Assembly: GCA_019095985.1 (NCBI GenBank)
Contig: CM032667.1
Location: forward strand, 44,068,351-44,132,350
DNA length: 64,000 nucleotides
From: Streblospio benedicti
Taxonomy: Eukaryota; Annelida; Polychaeta; Spionida; Spionidae
Reading direction: 5' to 3'
Shown here: positions 26,370 to 38,504 of the stretch, piece by piece
How positions within the stretch are numbered: position 1 is the first letter of the stretch
Layout of the letters: each line of letters begins with the position of its first letter
The notes under the pieces: generated by a model
What the model was told of the DNA's origin: nothing
Databases searched by the model: none
Seen by the model: only the letters and a program-made list of their open reading frames with translations
Translations under genes and position numbers: made by a program

Positions 26370-28400
26370 TTCACTTACTTGACCTTCAGGTGACATAATA
26401 AATATAAATTTTCATAATCATCCAAATCTTTAAAATTAGGACATATACATTCAATTGAGTTAAAAATTACTTTCTTTTTTTCACAATATTTAGGACAAAC
26501 TATTAAAGCATGGAACTCATCCTCAATGTGTGCCTTTTTATTTATGAGACAGGGAAAGCAAATTCCTCCCATTCCGGTCAAGAGGTGGCCTAATATATCG
26601 TCCTCTTTCAATAAATAACTTATGTGCACTGATTCTTAATTTAGTAACAGCAGATCGATCATATCTATTTTTAACATCATCTAAATGATTTTCATAACAA
26701 AAGTTTTGCTTAATTTTACGATACGTACATAGTTTGCCATGTAATGTGTTTATATTATTACTATGGACCTCTTTCTTCCACATATTAACATACAAATATT
26801 TCAAACTCTTTGCTACTACCGAATATCTTTTACTTGTAGATTATGTAATTGTAAACCCGGAGAAGCTTTAAGTGCACACTGCATCAACTTTAACCATTTA
26901 CATTGTCTGGATTCAGTTTCTACCATAGCCCACTGTAATAAAGGATTTTTTGACTTATTTTCTTTGACATGTATCTAGAATTTTAATGAATGTAGCATAA
27001 TATCACCCCAGTTCTGTGGCAAGATACACATATATGCCACAGCAAAAAAAAATCCCTGAAATTATTTGGGCCTACAGCCAATCAGAGTAAAGATCAATTC
27101 TACATCACTTTTCTGTCAAGCAAGCTCCTGCCACTGTATTGACATAGTTGAAGAGACATCTTCCATTTTTACTTTATCAACACCCTGACGGGATCGAACT
27201 CACGACCCCAAGGTTGTGAGACCAGAATGATACCATCATCCCAAGCAGCGGGCTGTTAAAAGGTTACTCGGACGAACTGATGTCTCTGTAATCCCAGCTT
27301 ACATACTTGGTCAATTATCATCTCAACCCAGAGGTCCGGGGTTCGAATCCCACCTGAGGACGGTATATATATACAGTTATTCATAGAGTTTGGATCATTT
27401 GCATACATGCCTTTGAAAAATCATTGCACATTCAGTCATGACCAAAAGAGGGCACCACTAGCTGATGTAAGCTTGCCACCATTTTGACCAATCAGGCCTC
27501 TGGGATTCTGTCATTTTTGTTTACAAGTAGCACGGTGTTCAAAGCTGGCAGATTGGCTTGGAAATAGCTGCAAGTTGTTTATTTTCACCAATCAAAGACA
27601 CTTAATGGGTGTTAATATTTGTGTGATCTATCCTGATGGTAGTACTAGTACTAGGTCAGTTTGGTTTGAATAATTATGTGCCAGGATATGAAACTAAGCA
27701 GATCAACTGTTTTCCATTTATAAATAGAACTGAGGTGTTGTTTTCATATCCTTAAACAATAAATTCTTGTAGTAATACTACATCTTTATACTATGTATGA
27801 TACTGAGGTATCCATAGATCAAAATCAAATGAATATTTCTAGGATCACAACATTATTATTTTTGGCTTTTTTTGTTTGAAACTATGTCACACAAAACTCA
27901 GCCACAGATTGTATGACATCATCGGGTTTTTTAACCAGGTCATCATTGATCACATCATTACATACATTATTATGTTAATGACGGCTGTTAGGGTTATGAG
28001 GCTGGGCCTAGAACAAAGTGATGTGCCCTAGTTTTGCTGGGTGCATGATATCAATCATGATAGGAAATCTATCTAATTCACCACCCACCGCCACATTGGA
28101 GCTTTTGTTATTAACACCAAGTGCAATTTTACAATACTTAACATGAACCTTTTCTATAGGAGCTTTCTTAAATTGCATGAATAGGCTCTCTAAATCACAT
28201 TCTCTATTTCTGACATTTTAATGCGATTCTATCCATGCTTCACATCCATACATACAAACCGGTTTAATAAGTTTATCAAATATCGCCATACTTAACCAAG
28301 GCCTTACACTATAGCCTGACAGAATTGACTGAGTTTTTAAATATGGCTTTTAAAGCCCGGTGACGCATATCCAGTTTATTACATAGAGTCATCCACTTCG
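26370..28400 (-). mobile_element. LINE copy (RT thumb to C-terminus) split by an insertion
   Basis: On the minus strand 28400-28045 encodes the late RT/thumb region: RHRALKAIFKTQSI, FDKLIKPVCMYGCEAW, EKVHVKYCKIALGV and VGGELDRFPIM. 26985-26370 encodes the continuing C-terminal part: QWAMVETESRQCKWLKLM, TKLRISAHKLFIERGRYIRP and IEDEFHALIVCPKYC. The order fits one LINE interrupted by about 1.06 kb (26986-28044), which includes a tRNA-like SINE (27180-27370). There are several stops and frame changes. It is the same domain type as the 15.2-15.9 kb tail. Confidence 0.75.
27175..27375 (+). mobile_element. tRNA-like SINE inside a LINE
   Basis: A B-box-like GGTTCGAATCCC lies at about 27340. A second, reversed B-box-like sequence (GATCGAACTCACGACCCC) lies at about 27188, so two tRNA-like halves face each other. 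It ends in a short AT tract (TATATATATA). No complete tRNA cloverleaf is evident. Confidence 0.5.
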
Positions 28401-28479
28401 ATTCACTTCAGTGAACACAGCAACACGTACTATAAGACAGGATCATTAACACCCTCAGTTGGAATGACACAGCTTTCAG

Positions 28480-28640
28480 TTGTGTCAGGATGGCCGAGTG
28501 GGCTACTGTGCCTGCCTTGAGGTGCCTAGGTGAATAGGTGACAGTGGTAGTGGGCCAGGGTTCGAGTCCCGGCAGAGCTGTGTGATATAGTCCTATAGAT
28601 TTGGAGAAAGATTCCTCTAATATCAATACATTGTACTAAC
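28480..28640 (+). mobile_element. tRNA-derived SINE
   Basis: A-box-like TGGCCGAGTGG (28491-28501) and B-box GGTTCGAGTCC (28559-28569), spaced as in a tRNA with a long variable arm (Leu/Ser type). Acceptor ends do not pair well and a non-tRNA tail follows, so it is a SINE rather than a working tRNA gene. Confidence 0.65.
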
Positions 28641-28734
28641 ACCAAGACAGTTAATTTCCAATATAACTTTGTATAATGTACACAATGAAAAGGTTATTGT
28701 GTGTTTTATTCCATGAGAAGACAAGACACCACTT

Positions 28735-28895
28735 TATTTTTAATTTTAGTTTTTATATGGCGAGACGCAGATTTTTTTAATTTATTTTTTATTTTATTTT
28801 TTCTATGGCGAGATCGAAGCCCGTAATAGTCTCGCCATAAAAATCCAAGGCAAAATTGCGAGATGGCGAGACGGTCCCGCTCGGCCACCATATGA
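28735..28895 (-). repeat. GTCTCGCCAT-type dispersed repeat
   Basis: It carries ATGGCGAGAC words in both orientations around an AT-rich core and ends CGGTCCCGCTCGGCCACCAT. Related sequence occurs at 25640-25830, at 36535-36665 (GGCCCACTCGGCCATCAT) and, shorter, at 58400-58450. It is non-coding and may be a SINE-like or foldback family. Confidence 0.55.
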
Positions 28896-29019
28896 CTGTC
28901 CACTATTCAGCAAATGTCCACTATTGTTACTGTCCTCTTTTTCACAATGCCTTACTAATCCTTGAGAGTCTCTGCCCAAAATGTCCTCTCTGTTCACAAT
29001 ATTCTGTTCTAGACTGTCT

Positions 29020-30060
29020 CTATTCACAATGTCCTCTGCCTGTGGTCTCAGCTTGGCCCCATATCCACCAGTTTGCCAGGAAGTCCAAGTCCATCACATA
29101 GGCCTCATCAGACTTGACAGGCATGGGCTCCGGATGGTCACATGCATAGAGAGTTTTGAGAGAACAGAGCAAAAGGCTTTTTGTGATTGTGGATAGTCTA
29201 GCATGGAAGGGTCTGTTCCATGCTGTAATAATATTGGCACAAATCCCATTTTTCCTTTCCACAGCCATATGGAGCACTGTGTTACCATCTTCATCCCCTT
29301 CATGTTGATGTTGTGCCCCGAAATTAGCCAGGTAGAACTGGGGGCACCATGATATGCCATCTTTAATTCCTTCATTACCCAGGTTGACATCCAGCTGTGT
29401 CACCAGATTTGTCCTGCATGTTGATGTTTTTGAGGAGAAATCAGCCAGGCGATGATGTCTGCTGGGGCACCATAATTTGCAGCATCTGTGTAATAGGGTT
29501 TTATTCAACCAATCACACAGGTTGAGATCAGCCCCGTGCTGCAGTAAAACTGGCACCAGCTCCCATCTTTTGTTTTCCCACTGCCTTATGGAGCGCTGTG
29601 ACGCCATGTTTATCCTGCATGTTGATGTTGTGAGGAGAAATCAGCTGGGTGATGATGTCTGCTGGGGCATCATAATATGCAGCAAATATAATGGGGTTTT
29701 TTACAATCATTACACATGTTGATATCAGCCCCATGCTGCAGTAGAACTGCACCAGCTAAATCTGTTGTCCCAGCTCCCATCTTTTCCGTTTCACTGCCCA
29801 ATGGAGCACTGTGTCTCCAATGTTATCCTGCATGTTGATGTTGTGAGGAGAAATCAGCTGGGTGATGATGTCTGCTGGGGCACCACGACATGCAACCACA
29901 TGTAATGGGGTTTGTTCATAATCATTACACAGGTTGACATCTGCCCGTGCTCAAAACTGGCACCAGCTCCCATCTTTCCCTTCTCACCGCCTCATGGGCG
30001 CTGTGTTAACATCTTTATCCTGCATGTTGATGTTGTGAGGAGAAATCAGGCTCTGCTGCC
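29020..30060 (-). pseudogene. Decayed ankyrin-repeat gene with 200-base tandem units
   Basis: On the minus strand, tandem units of about 204 bases (anchor word GATGTTGTGAGGAGAAATCA at about 29420, 29623, 29836 and 30029, weaker near 29300) each encode about two ankyrin repeats: DIITQLISPHNINMQDK, GVTALHKAVGKQKMG, LVPVLLQHGADLNLCD, GNTVLHMAVERKNG. The DLVQKLISP...IN...D..GNTPLH pattern is also that of the intact ankyrin/SOCS gene at 59592-62220, so this looks like a relative or partial copy on the other strand. Frame breaks separate the units and no SOCS box is seen. The units are more alike in DNA than ordinary ankyrin repeats would be, which suggests recent tandem duplication before or during decay. 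Confidence 0.7.
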
Positions 30061-33000
30061 GCTTTGTACTTATACCACAACTTCAAAAGTCAGCAATAAC
30101 GCTATTTCACCCAGCAATTTTTCTTTTCTTGTTTCAAACAGAAGCTTCACCAGTGTTTTAATTCATTCCCTTTTTTATTTTGCTTTTCAGTCTCTCCATG
30201 TTGACATCATCAATACCTAAGGATAAGGATAAAGGAGATTTAAGGATTTTTTCAACCAAAAAGATAACACAACAGTATGAACATGAAAACACACATAACA
30301 CATACAAGACAGTACAAACAATAAGACAATACAAGTATGCATAGTAACAAAAATCGTTTTACAGATGTACAATTACAAATACTAACATTTACATAATACT
30401 GACACTTGACATAATATTGTTAATATGATACTATTAGTATAATACTGTATAGTTGAGTGAGATTATTTGCTAAGATTAGACTACTAGATTCTCATTGGTA
30501 TTCCTAAAAATTTCCTATGCAATATTTTTTAGGTTTGATTTCTACGGACTAATTCAGATAAATGTTCAAGATCATTACAAACTTACTGCCAATTGATAAC
30601 CATATGAAAAACAAATGATCCTTGCATGTTTGTTTTTGTTGTCTGCTTTAATAGAAAGAACGCTTCACCATCATGTGAAATAGAGCGTTACATCCCGCTT
30701 TATATGAAAATAGTAAGGGAGGCTGCTTCATAACCAATACAAACGTTTATGTCTTGCCAATGGGTAGATTTAAGCTGCTGCTCAACCAGAACGTCGCCAT
30801 GCCTTGGCAACTATGTTTGCATTTCAAAAGTGGCAGTTTCCTATATGCAACAGTTTTTCGACACGGCACATAATGAAATTGTGTACCAGTGGGATTAAAA
30901 AGTTCTTAATTTTATCAATGCACACAGAATCTTGTTCTTATTTATTACTAGTAATACTTCTCAACAGAATTCATTGTGATTATATCTCAATCGCCTTTAT
31001 TGGCGAAAGTGTGACCCACTTTAAAAGGCAGTAGGCTTTTTTTTTTTTTTTTTCATAGTTTACATATTTACAGTGGTTGGTTTGGACCTTTGTGCTGCAA
31101 TATTTGATCTTTTATATCAAATGGAAAATCTTCTTTCATATTCGAATATCCAATATCCAAAGGCGAATATCAAAACAACTTTGCTGGAAAATCTTATCTG
31201 TTTCTACTTCTATCTGTGTCTTGAATGCCGTAGAGCCGGAAATCAACCATATTTTCTCCATATAGACCGGGTAATAGCCTACTGCCTTCAAAGTCGTTCG
31301 AATATCTTGAACAACTTTGATCTAGTTGTAATAGTGATTATTATCGTATCCGTATGTAAACGTATAAACACGGACACTTTCACTGCTGATTTATCTGGTA
31401 ACTTACATAAAAGACCGTGGACTCTTATTGTACAATCTAAAAATTTTAGATGTGCCCACTAACCATGATCTGGCTGCATTGGATTAACCCTTTGTCAATG
31501 ATGTGTTTGTTGCTTCCATGCTTTCAAGTGTATCAAGGACTGCGAGTCCTGAAAAACCGAGCATTAAGTGTTATGCGGCTGGGGTGCATAGTAAAATTTT
31601 CTTCAAATGCCAGTAGGAATATATAAAACAGTTATTAACACATTGTCTACCCCTAATAGATGACTAAATACAAATTCATCCCCTTGATGATAGTCAGCAC
31701 TAGCCCCATCCTATTTCTTTTTCTAGCCTGGTGAGTCATAAGGCAAATACTAGTCTAACACAATATTTCCTCTAAAAATACTTCTTATCTGCGTACATAA
31801 CTGTGTCCAGGACATAATAAAGCAGAGTTCTTGTTGGTCTAAACTTGTATGGACAATTGGCCCCTTGGTAAGGCAGATCTTGGGTCAATTCTGTACTTGA
31901 TGGGCCAATATTTTTTCGGTAAATTTTGACCATAGACAGTTTCAATAAATAATATTCAAAAATAACTCCAGTGCTCACTTTTATGCTGAGTAACCATGAC
32001 TTATAATGAAATAAAAGTACAATGGTTTTAAGTAATGTTTTCATATTTTTATTTATTCACACACATCATAAGGCGGCAATAATATTTTATCAGCATTTCC
32101 AAATCATTGATCTAAAATCACATTTGTTTCATTTTTGAATAATATTTAACATGCTAGAAAAAATAACATAACATTCATCACTAACTACAAATTGTCTGTG
32201 TTGGTAAAACTTTTTTGATAACTGTAAGCGCATTATTGGTACACGCTGTTGCTAATGCTTTAAATAACACAGCGTATTAATTTTGATGGCTGCGACGTTT
32301 TCCCAGCTCATTAACATCGGCGATTGTCGGCCGCTTTCAGTTTCATTGATTAAATATTCAAATTGGGCACTAATTTCCGGATGATAGTAAAAGTAGTGGC
32401 GGTGAAGAGGGTACACAATGGAATTGCCTACGCCACTATAAAGCCGAGACTTCTGTGTAGGCTTCGGCTTTAAAAATGAAATGGTCGAAAATGTCGCACC
32501 TATCTTGAAAACTGTCGCTTACTTTACGATTGCAAAAGGATTGATAGCTCTTTTAATTGCCGTACCATTTTATGTAAATATATCCGAATAATATTATATT
32601 CATTCTGAGACTGTTGTCACTTAATAATTGATATTTTTCCTGTTGTCCTTATCATAGTGAACCCGTGACGTCACGCATACGCTAAAGGTGCCGAAAACTG
32701 TAGCAGTTGCTCTTTACCAAAAATGTTAAAAAGGCACCCAGAATAATACAAACAAAATATGAAAAACAACAACCAGCAATATGCCAGCAGTTGGAGGTCA
32801 TTTACGAAATCAACTACGGTTTCCCTTTCCCCCCCATGCCTTCTGGAATATTGCTGGGTGCCGTTTTTCATATTTTTGGTATATCAAGCCCGTAAAGCAA
32901 ACATCGTATGGGCCTCGTGTGTTTCCGTAGATTCTATAGAATGTTTCAAAATGTGTCACCATGCGCATATGCAATACATAATATGCCCATATAATACATT

Positions 33001-33100
33001 TGAAACAGCCTGTAGTCAACAGTGTCGACGCCGTATCTTCACGGGATTTAATGTAAACCACTTGAGCGGGAGACGTGCTTATGTAAATGATACGTTCAAA
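30061..33100. other. Gene-poor stretch
   Basis: AT-rich, with no supportable gene. It contains a poly-T run (about 31037-31052), likely a retroelement tail, and TACAATTACAAAT-type AT sequence. Between 32715 and 32885 the words ACCAAAAATRTKAAAAA and GGCACCCAG occur on both strands as a loose inverted repeat of about 35-base arms. A TGACGTCA site lies at about 32667. Confidence 0.4.
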
Positions 33101-34750
33101 GGGCAGGAGGTCATCATGGATAGGCTGCAGGATGTTCTCGCTACTCCATCTCTACGTCATGTGTTTGACGCCTGCCCTTTTTTTACCTGCAGAACCGCTT
33201 GAGCCGGGAGAGCAGGGATGAACCTGAGCACCCTAGGTCTCAGTTGCTCATCCCGGGTGCACCCAAGGAAACGAAACTGAGACCTAGTGGGAAGCCCCAG
33301 GCTTCAGGGGATACCATTCTCCTGGGCGAGGCTTTGAAGGGCATGGAGCTGGTCCAGCGGCCAGCTGTGACGCCTGACAAACCTGGGGCAACTGTGAAAC
33401 CGAAGTATGAGAATGGTTGCTAGGACTGTGGTGACGAGAACCATCACAAACGCAACTGTCCACTTGTATCTCCTGAGGAGAGAGCACGACTGTATGAGTG
33501 TTATGCTGCCTTGCAGCAGAGGTTCAAAAGGTGGTGGCTCTGCTCCGACGCCGGGGTGCGGCGGGGGCCACGGTGCCACCAACCCCCCTACCTCTGGCTC
33601 GACTACCAGGGGTCAGGGAAACTTGTAAGACACGGTGTTGAGCAGCAAACACTTCGGGGCAATGAACTTTGTGGCCGGCCTGAAATTCCAGGCGTGGGCA
33701 TGTAGACTCGGTCTATCCTCTTACTGAGTCGGTGGGCCACCGGAAGCGTGTCATGGCTGATTGACAACCTGGTGGGGATAAGCCCCCGCAGAGTGGCTCT
33801 TCAACCAGTGACTCCCTTGGACAAAGTGCATCCAGGAGACCTCACAAGGGGCCGCGAGGAGAGTCCTGGGCAGGGTATCATGTCGTATGGGATCAGTCCT
33901 GGAACAAGTGGCATGGGATCATGCCGAGTAGGGGCAGTACAACGCTGCCAGTGAACGAACGCTTGTCAATTTCAATGTCTGTAGACGCCGGAGTCCTCGG
34001 GGACTCAGGCAGCGATACAATCGAAGGGCATGTAGACTCACATGCTGTATCGTCGTCTGAAAATCAGTGTTCCATCCCACGAGGGGGTGGCACTGTGGAG
34101 GAAAAACCGAACACCCCCCACACACACACACACACACCCTCATGCAACTGGAGGATTGGGGCTAGGACGCAGACCGTAGACAGGCTTGAGTCCACCCACG
34201 TGCAGTCTCAAGGGATGTCCAAACCGGGGACGTACCTGATGTTGCCTGTGAAGGCACATGTCAGCATCACTCCATATGATTCCCAGTGGTTGAACCGTAG
34301 TGTGCTGGGAACGGGGACTTGCTTCATTGCTTTGAACCGAAAAAGGTTGGTGTTGGAACCGTTGACACCACCAATGATGTGACCAGCAAGTCAAGAGACT
34401 CACGAGAGAGACTTGACAGGAAAACCGAAGGTGAGCTCTGCTTGTCTTGTCATGTGCACGTGGTACTTCAGCATCGCTGGATGGCTACTGCATGTGTGGA
34501 CAGTGGGGCAAACTATAGCATTCTCTCCACATCATACTACGAGGCCAAGGGAGGTGATAAACCCCCTTAGAGGCTACTTCCGCCGCTCTTCACGGAGCTG
34601 GTGGGAACGACCTTGAGGTGCGCGGTCAGATCACGACGTCGGTCCAAGTGCGTGGTAAGGTCCTGGCTCAGACACTCATTATTGGGACACTGAGTGGATC
34701 TGAAGATGTCCCCGCTACACGTCGTTTTACGGGTGGGAGTTCCAATAACG
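33100..34750 (+). mobile_element. Fossil LTR-retrotransposon-like segment (gag zinc knuckle and protease)
   Basis: This is a GC-richer block in AT-rich DNA. It shows gag-like sequence, a CCHC zinc-knuckle motif (DCGDENHHKRNCP) and, about 1 kb further, a retropepsin-like active-site motif (CVDSGANYSILS). The order gag-knuckle-protease is that of Ty3/Gypsy-like elements. The copy is broken at several places. No reverse transcriptase, integrase, envelope or LTR was recognised, so it is a partial relic. The family assignment is inferred from order and motifs only. Confidence 0.65.
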
Positions 34751-35460
34751 GATCCGTTAAGGGGGTGCCGCTAACGGTGCTTGTATAAAGACATCCGCAA
34801 ATCCGACGATCGCCCGCTCACTAGTATTTACTTTTAAGTACAAAATTCAGTATTCTTCATAAAAAATGCGTTCCACGTGTCTTGAAATCAAATTGAAATT
34901 GCCATCTCAGACTAATTAACAATAAATGTTCCAGTTATGGGCACGTGGTTATGGGCACATCCTACTATACGTAGGGTTGATTATTACGTATATCTCCAAT
35001 GGAACGCACACGCTTGACGTAATAACAGCACGTAGCAAGAGGATTATGAAATGATAGAAGATTAAGTGCCTTGATAAACTTGATAGCCGTTCGTGATAGA
35101 CTACGCTCCTCTACCTTAAACTGAATCCCACCCAGGAACGAGTGACATGAACTGATGAGTGTTTACATGGCGTACAATGAGACGCCGCATGCCAGTTCTG
35201 GGTTCACGCGGCNNNNNNNNNNNNNNNNNNNNNNNNNNNNNNNNNNNNNNNNNNNNNNNNNNNNNNNNNNNNNNNNNNNNNNNNNNNNNNNNNNNNNNNN
35301 NNNNNNNNNNNNGGTGTAGATTCTGTACAAGTAATAATTAGAAAATGTTTTAGTATGTAACATCGTTGAGTCGCAATTCTTTTATGATAGCACAATTTTG
35401 CAAAAGTGGGTAAATGAACTATTTCAAGCTTCTGCTGTTACTTTTATGATTGTATACTTT
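34751..35460. other. Non-coding stretch with an assembly gap
   Basis: N runs from 35213 to 35312 (100 bases). No gene is seen on either side. The gap lies just before a long microsatellite, a common cause of assembly breaks. Confidence 0.6.
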
Positions 35461-35469
35461 ACACACACA

Positions 35470-35568
<99 letters not shown>

Positions 35569-35609
35569 ACGCACGCGGATGTGCGCACGCACGCACACAC
35601 GCACACAAA
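35461..35609. repeat. Compound microsatellite (ACGC)n (AC)n
   Basis: About 55 bases of CGCA/ACGC repeats pass into about 50 bases of AC repeats and then mixed GCAC units. Long apparent frames here (Thr-His or Val-Cys runs) are artefacts of the repeat. Confidence 0.95.
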
Positions 35610-35689
35610 CATTGTCTATATTTATAAGTTCTATGGCATATTTCATATGTGATTTTTGCTGAAGTAAAATCTTATTATGATTCTTATCA

Positions 35690-36480
35690 TTTAACATAAA
35701 AAATAATCTTCACTCCTGATAATGAAAATGTATTAGCTGACAACCTCATAAAAGGACTCCAATCAAAACTTTTTGAGCGCACCTTATTTTTCATGTATGT
35801 CCCAATATTTTAGCGGAAAGATATAAGGTGACCACTACTAAAAGGAAAAGAACACGTGCCAAGTGGATAAAAACATATCACAAAACGTATATCTAATACG
35901 CCTAGCGTCCGAACCCCTTATTTACTGACTAGGGTTCATTTCCATGCATTTGGATAAATAAAAGTAAATACTTGCTTATTGAAAGTCTGCATGTTTCTAT
36001 GTATGTTTAGCACAGCTTAAATATAACCACAATAACCAATCATGTGATGTTTTCATCCGTCCATTCGCACATCGTAGTATATCATTTTCACTAACAGGTG
36101 GCTACAAACAATTGCAAAATCATGGCTATTTAACCAAAACAAACAGTTATTTAATTGTAATCCATTTTTATGATTTAAAAATATGTGGTTGGGTTCAATA
36201 CAGAGAGTTTTGAACGCATTTTAAGAAAAAAAAGGAGACACATCATTACATAGTCCTTTTTTTTTGTGGTGGGTGTCCGGAGGGGGGGAGGGGGGGGGTG
36301 TTATAAGGGGTCTAGAAATCCAATATCCCTCTTTTGTGGCCCTTTTTCCCCTTATCCCCTTTTTTTGCTCTTTCTTCCCTTATCCTTCTATTTGGAGATC
36401 CCTTATCCCTCTTTTTTCAGCCCTTTCCCCTATCCCACTTCGTTATACCCCCTCCTTTTATGATATAACTCACTGGAGTT
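35690..36480 (+). repeat. Dispersed repeat family, copy A (copy B at 57185-58410)
   Basis: Long stretches match 57185-58410 in the same orientation: the AAGATATAAGGTGAC part (about 35820), the GACTAGGGTTCATTTCCATG part (about 35928) and the part from AATATAACCACAATAACCAA (about 36020) to GTGGTTGGGTTCAATAC (about 36200), ending with AACTCACTGGAG. Copy A has a C/T-rich insert (36260-36460) that copy B lacks. Copy B has about 600 extra bases. No coding capacity is recognised. Confidence 0.75.
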
Positions 36481-36529
36481 TATATTGGAATCAGAATAAT
36501 GAAACAGTATAGTGAGATAGCAAGACAGA

Positions 36530-36670
36530 GAGGGCGTGACTCTTTGGAAGAAAAAAATGGAACAAAACTTAGGTCTCGCCATCTCTTGATGAAACTCTCG
36601 ACATCTCGGTATCTATCTGTCTCTAGGCGAAATGGAGAGACAGGCCCACTCGGCCATCATAAGTTACAGA
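36530..36670 (+). repeat. GTCTCGCCAT-type dispersed repeat, second copy
   Basis: It contains GGTCTCGCCATCTC and GGCCCACTCGGCCATCAT, matching the block at 28735-28895. It lies directly after copy A of the 35.7 kb repeat, as a shortened version does after copy B (58400-58450), so it may be the 3' part of that larger element. Confidence 0.5.
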
Positions 36671-37269
36671 TCACTGGAGTACACTTTCAATTAAGCCAAT
36701 TTTGTTTCATGTTGTTACCACATCATTAAATGTCATGTGCATTATGTAAGTTAATTACAGCTATTTTACCACACTCGTATGTTTCATACCGTTTTAACTA
36801 TTTGCAGACAAATGCAAGCTATTTATAACAAACATCTGTACAGTCGTCACAAGACAAATCCGTTTGCATTGTCACTGTCACTCCTACTGCTGAATCAAAA
36901 ATCATCACACAAAAAACACTTCCATCCACTTATCAGACTTATAAATTTGACAGAATTTGCACATAACATTTACGAATACACCATGATATAATAAATTTAC
37001 ATAACCTATCTTTATTTTACATTTGGCGGCCATTTTGAATTAAAAAATATGGGTTAAAAAATAATCCAGCAATTTATGTAGACGGAAATTTAAATATATG
37101 AAATTGAACATACAAAAAAGAGGTGAACTCCTCTCTGCGGTATCTAAAACTAAGGTAAAATGTTTCTATATAATATTAAATAATACCTGAGTGTGCTCCG
37201 AGCACCTATCAAGTTAATAAAAGTAACTATCAAAACTAACCATAACTACAAAACAGCGATACAATACAC
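36671..37269. other. Non-coding stretch
   Basis: AT-rich, with no domain or repeat recognised. Confidence 0.4.
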
Positions 37270-37540
37270 CTAACTATCACATCTACAACTACAAACGGCA
37301 GTACATGGCAAACTTGACTTGTGGCATTTACATCGGCCACGACACTCCTGTTTACAACCACATTTGGTAAGCTGTTTACAAGAATCTGCTATTGGAGGGA
37401 GTGTAGTCCACACAACACACCATACGTTATCCAGCCTCTTCCAACCCCAGTCGCTGGGGCTACTTTCTTCAATTGTGCAATCCATAACCTGGGCCCAAAT
37501 ACAACCTGCCTGGTTATGATGCCTTCATCACAAGTTCAAC
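37270..37540 (-). pseudogene. Cys-rich CXC-type C-terminal fragment
   Basis: On the minus strand, VWTTLPPIADSCKQLTKC is followed by GCKQECRGRCKCHKSSLP and CTAVCSCRCDS and then a stop. The spacing CGC-x3-C-x3-CxC-x5-C-x3-CxC resembles the Tesmin/TSO1-like CXC zinc-binding module. From memory, such WTTLPP...C-rich tails end many uncharacterised, probably transposon-linked proteins of marine invertebrates. Upstream codons (to about 37540) continue in frame (QAGCIWAQVMDC), but no further body of the protein is present. It is a terminal exon or a fragment. Confidence 0.5.
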
Positions 37541-37815
37541 TACTACAGTTTTAGTAGGAGGGAACACATGCCACAAGACTGGATCGATCGTAAAGGGAAA
37601 CAATATCTCTCTTATTTCCTATATCATATCCAAATTATATGTGACACTGGTAACAGAGTGAAACCGTATATCAAATGTCAAACTATATCCCTGTTTTTTC
37701 CAGTTTAAGATATCTCTCTTTAACATGATTTAGTGAAAAAAAAAACAAAAAAAAAACACATCAGTGCTGAAAACGCTGATATCAAAGGGAACAGTGTGTT
37801 TGTAAAAGGCACAGT

Positions 37816-38030
37816 GCTTCTATGGCCGAGTGGATAGGGAATTGGGCTCGTGGCCAGAGGGTCGTGGGTTCGATTCCCGGTCGGGTCTGGTGGTGGGTGT
37901 TGAGCAAACTCATCCCTAAAGCAGTTGCATTGTGCGCTGAATCCAATCTGCTGACGATGCAAGCTATGAGATATAATCAACTGAAGATCAATAGATGGGC
38001 CAATGACCTGGTGTAAATTGTAAAATCATG
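37816..38030 (+). mobile_element. tRNA-derived SINE with conserved tail
   Basis: A-box TGGCCGAGTGG (37822-37832), B-box GGTTCGATTCC (37867-37877), then a tRNA-unrelated body and the tail word CCAATGACCTGGTGTA. The same tail word occurs at about 57100-57117, marking a second, 5'-truncated copy. Confidence 0.75.
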
Positions 38031-38500
38031 AGAACAAGACTTGAATCACGACTATAAATCACCACATTTACAATTACATTTATGATCAACCACAGAACTC
38101 AAGTAAAAATTCAAAATTTCACCTTTTTTTTCTAAAATGCATCTTTTAACGTTATATTCTGACTAATAGAATCTTACATGTATATATAAACTATATTCAA
38201 CAAAAAACACTAATATATGGTTGTGAAAGTGTGGGAGTTTCCCTTTTCTTTCTTTACTGATGTTCTACAATGATAAAAAACAAAATGCATGCATGTATCT
38301 AAAAAACTGTTCACAAAGTACTTTCATTTGGATCCATTGTGACTTTCTCTTGCATATTTACATGTCTTCATAAGGACCTTGTACAGATTGAATTAAAAGT
38401 TCTGAAACAGTCGACTATGAAAATGCGCATTCAAATGATGGTTTACTCAATGCTTGTTCATCAATGTTAATGTCAAAAACAAATAAAAGAATCAAAGACA
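38031..38500. other. Non-coding stretch
   Basis: AT-rich. No gene or repeat is recognised. Confidence 0.4.
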
Positions 38501-38504
38501 AGGT

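Noticed and set aside
28480-28580. Possible tRNA-Leu/Ser gene
   Set aside because: A- and B-boxes are present but acceptor stem pairing is poor and a SINE body follows.
35461-35609. CRISPR-like or regulatory array
   Set aside because: Simple microsatellite; CRISPR arrays are not expected in an animal genome.
35398-35697. Long frames of Thr-His and Val-Cys repeats
   Set aside because: Artefact of the (ACGC)n(AC)n microsatellite in every frame.
37816-37890. Possible tRNA gene
   Set aside because: Same reasons; tail shared with another SINE copy at 57.1 kb.
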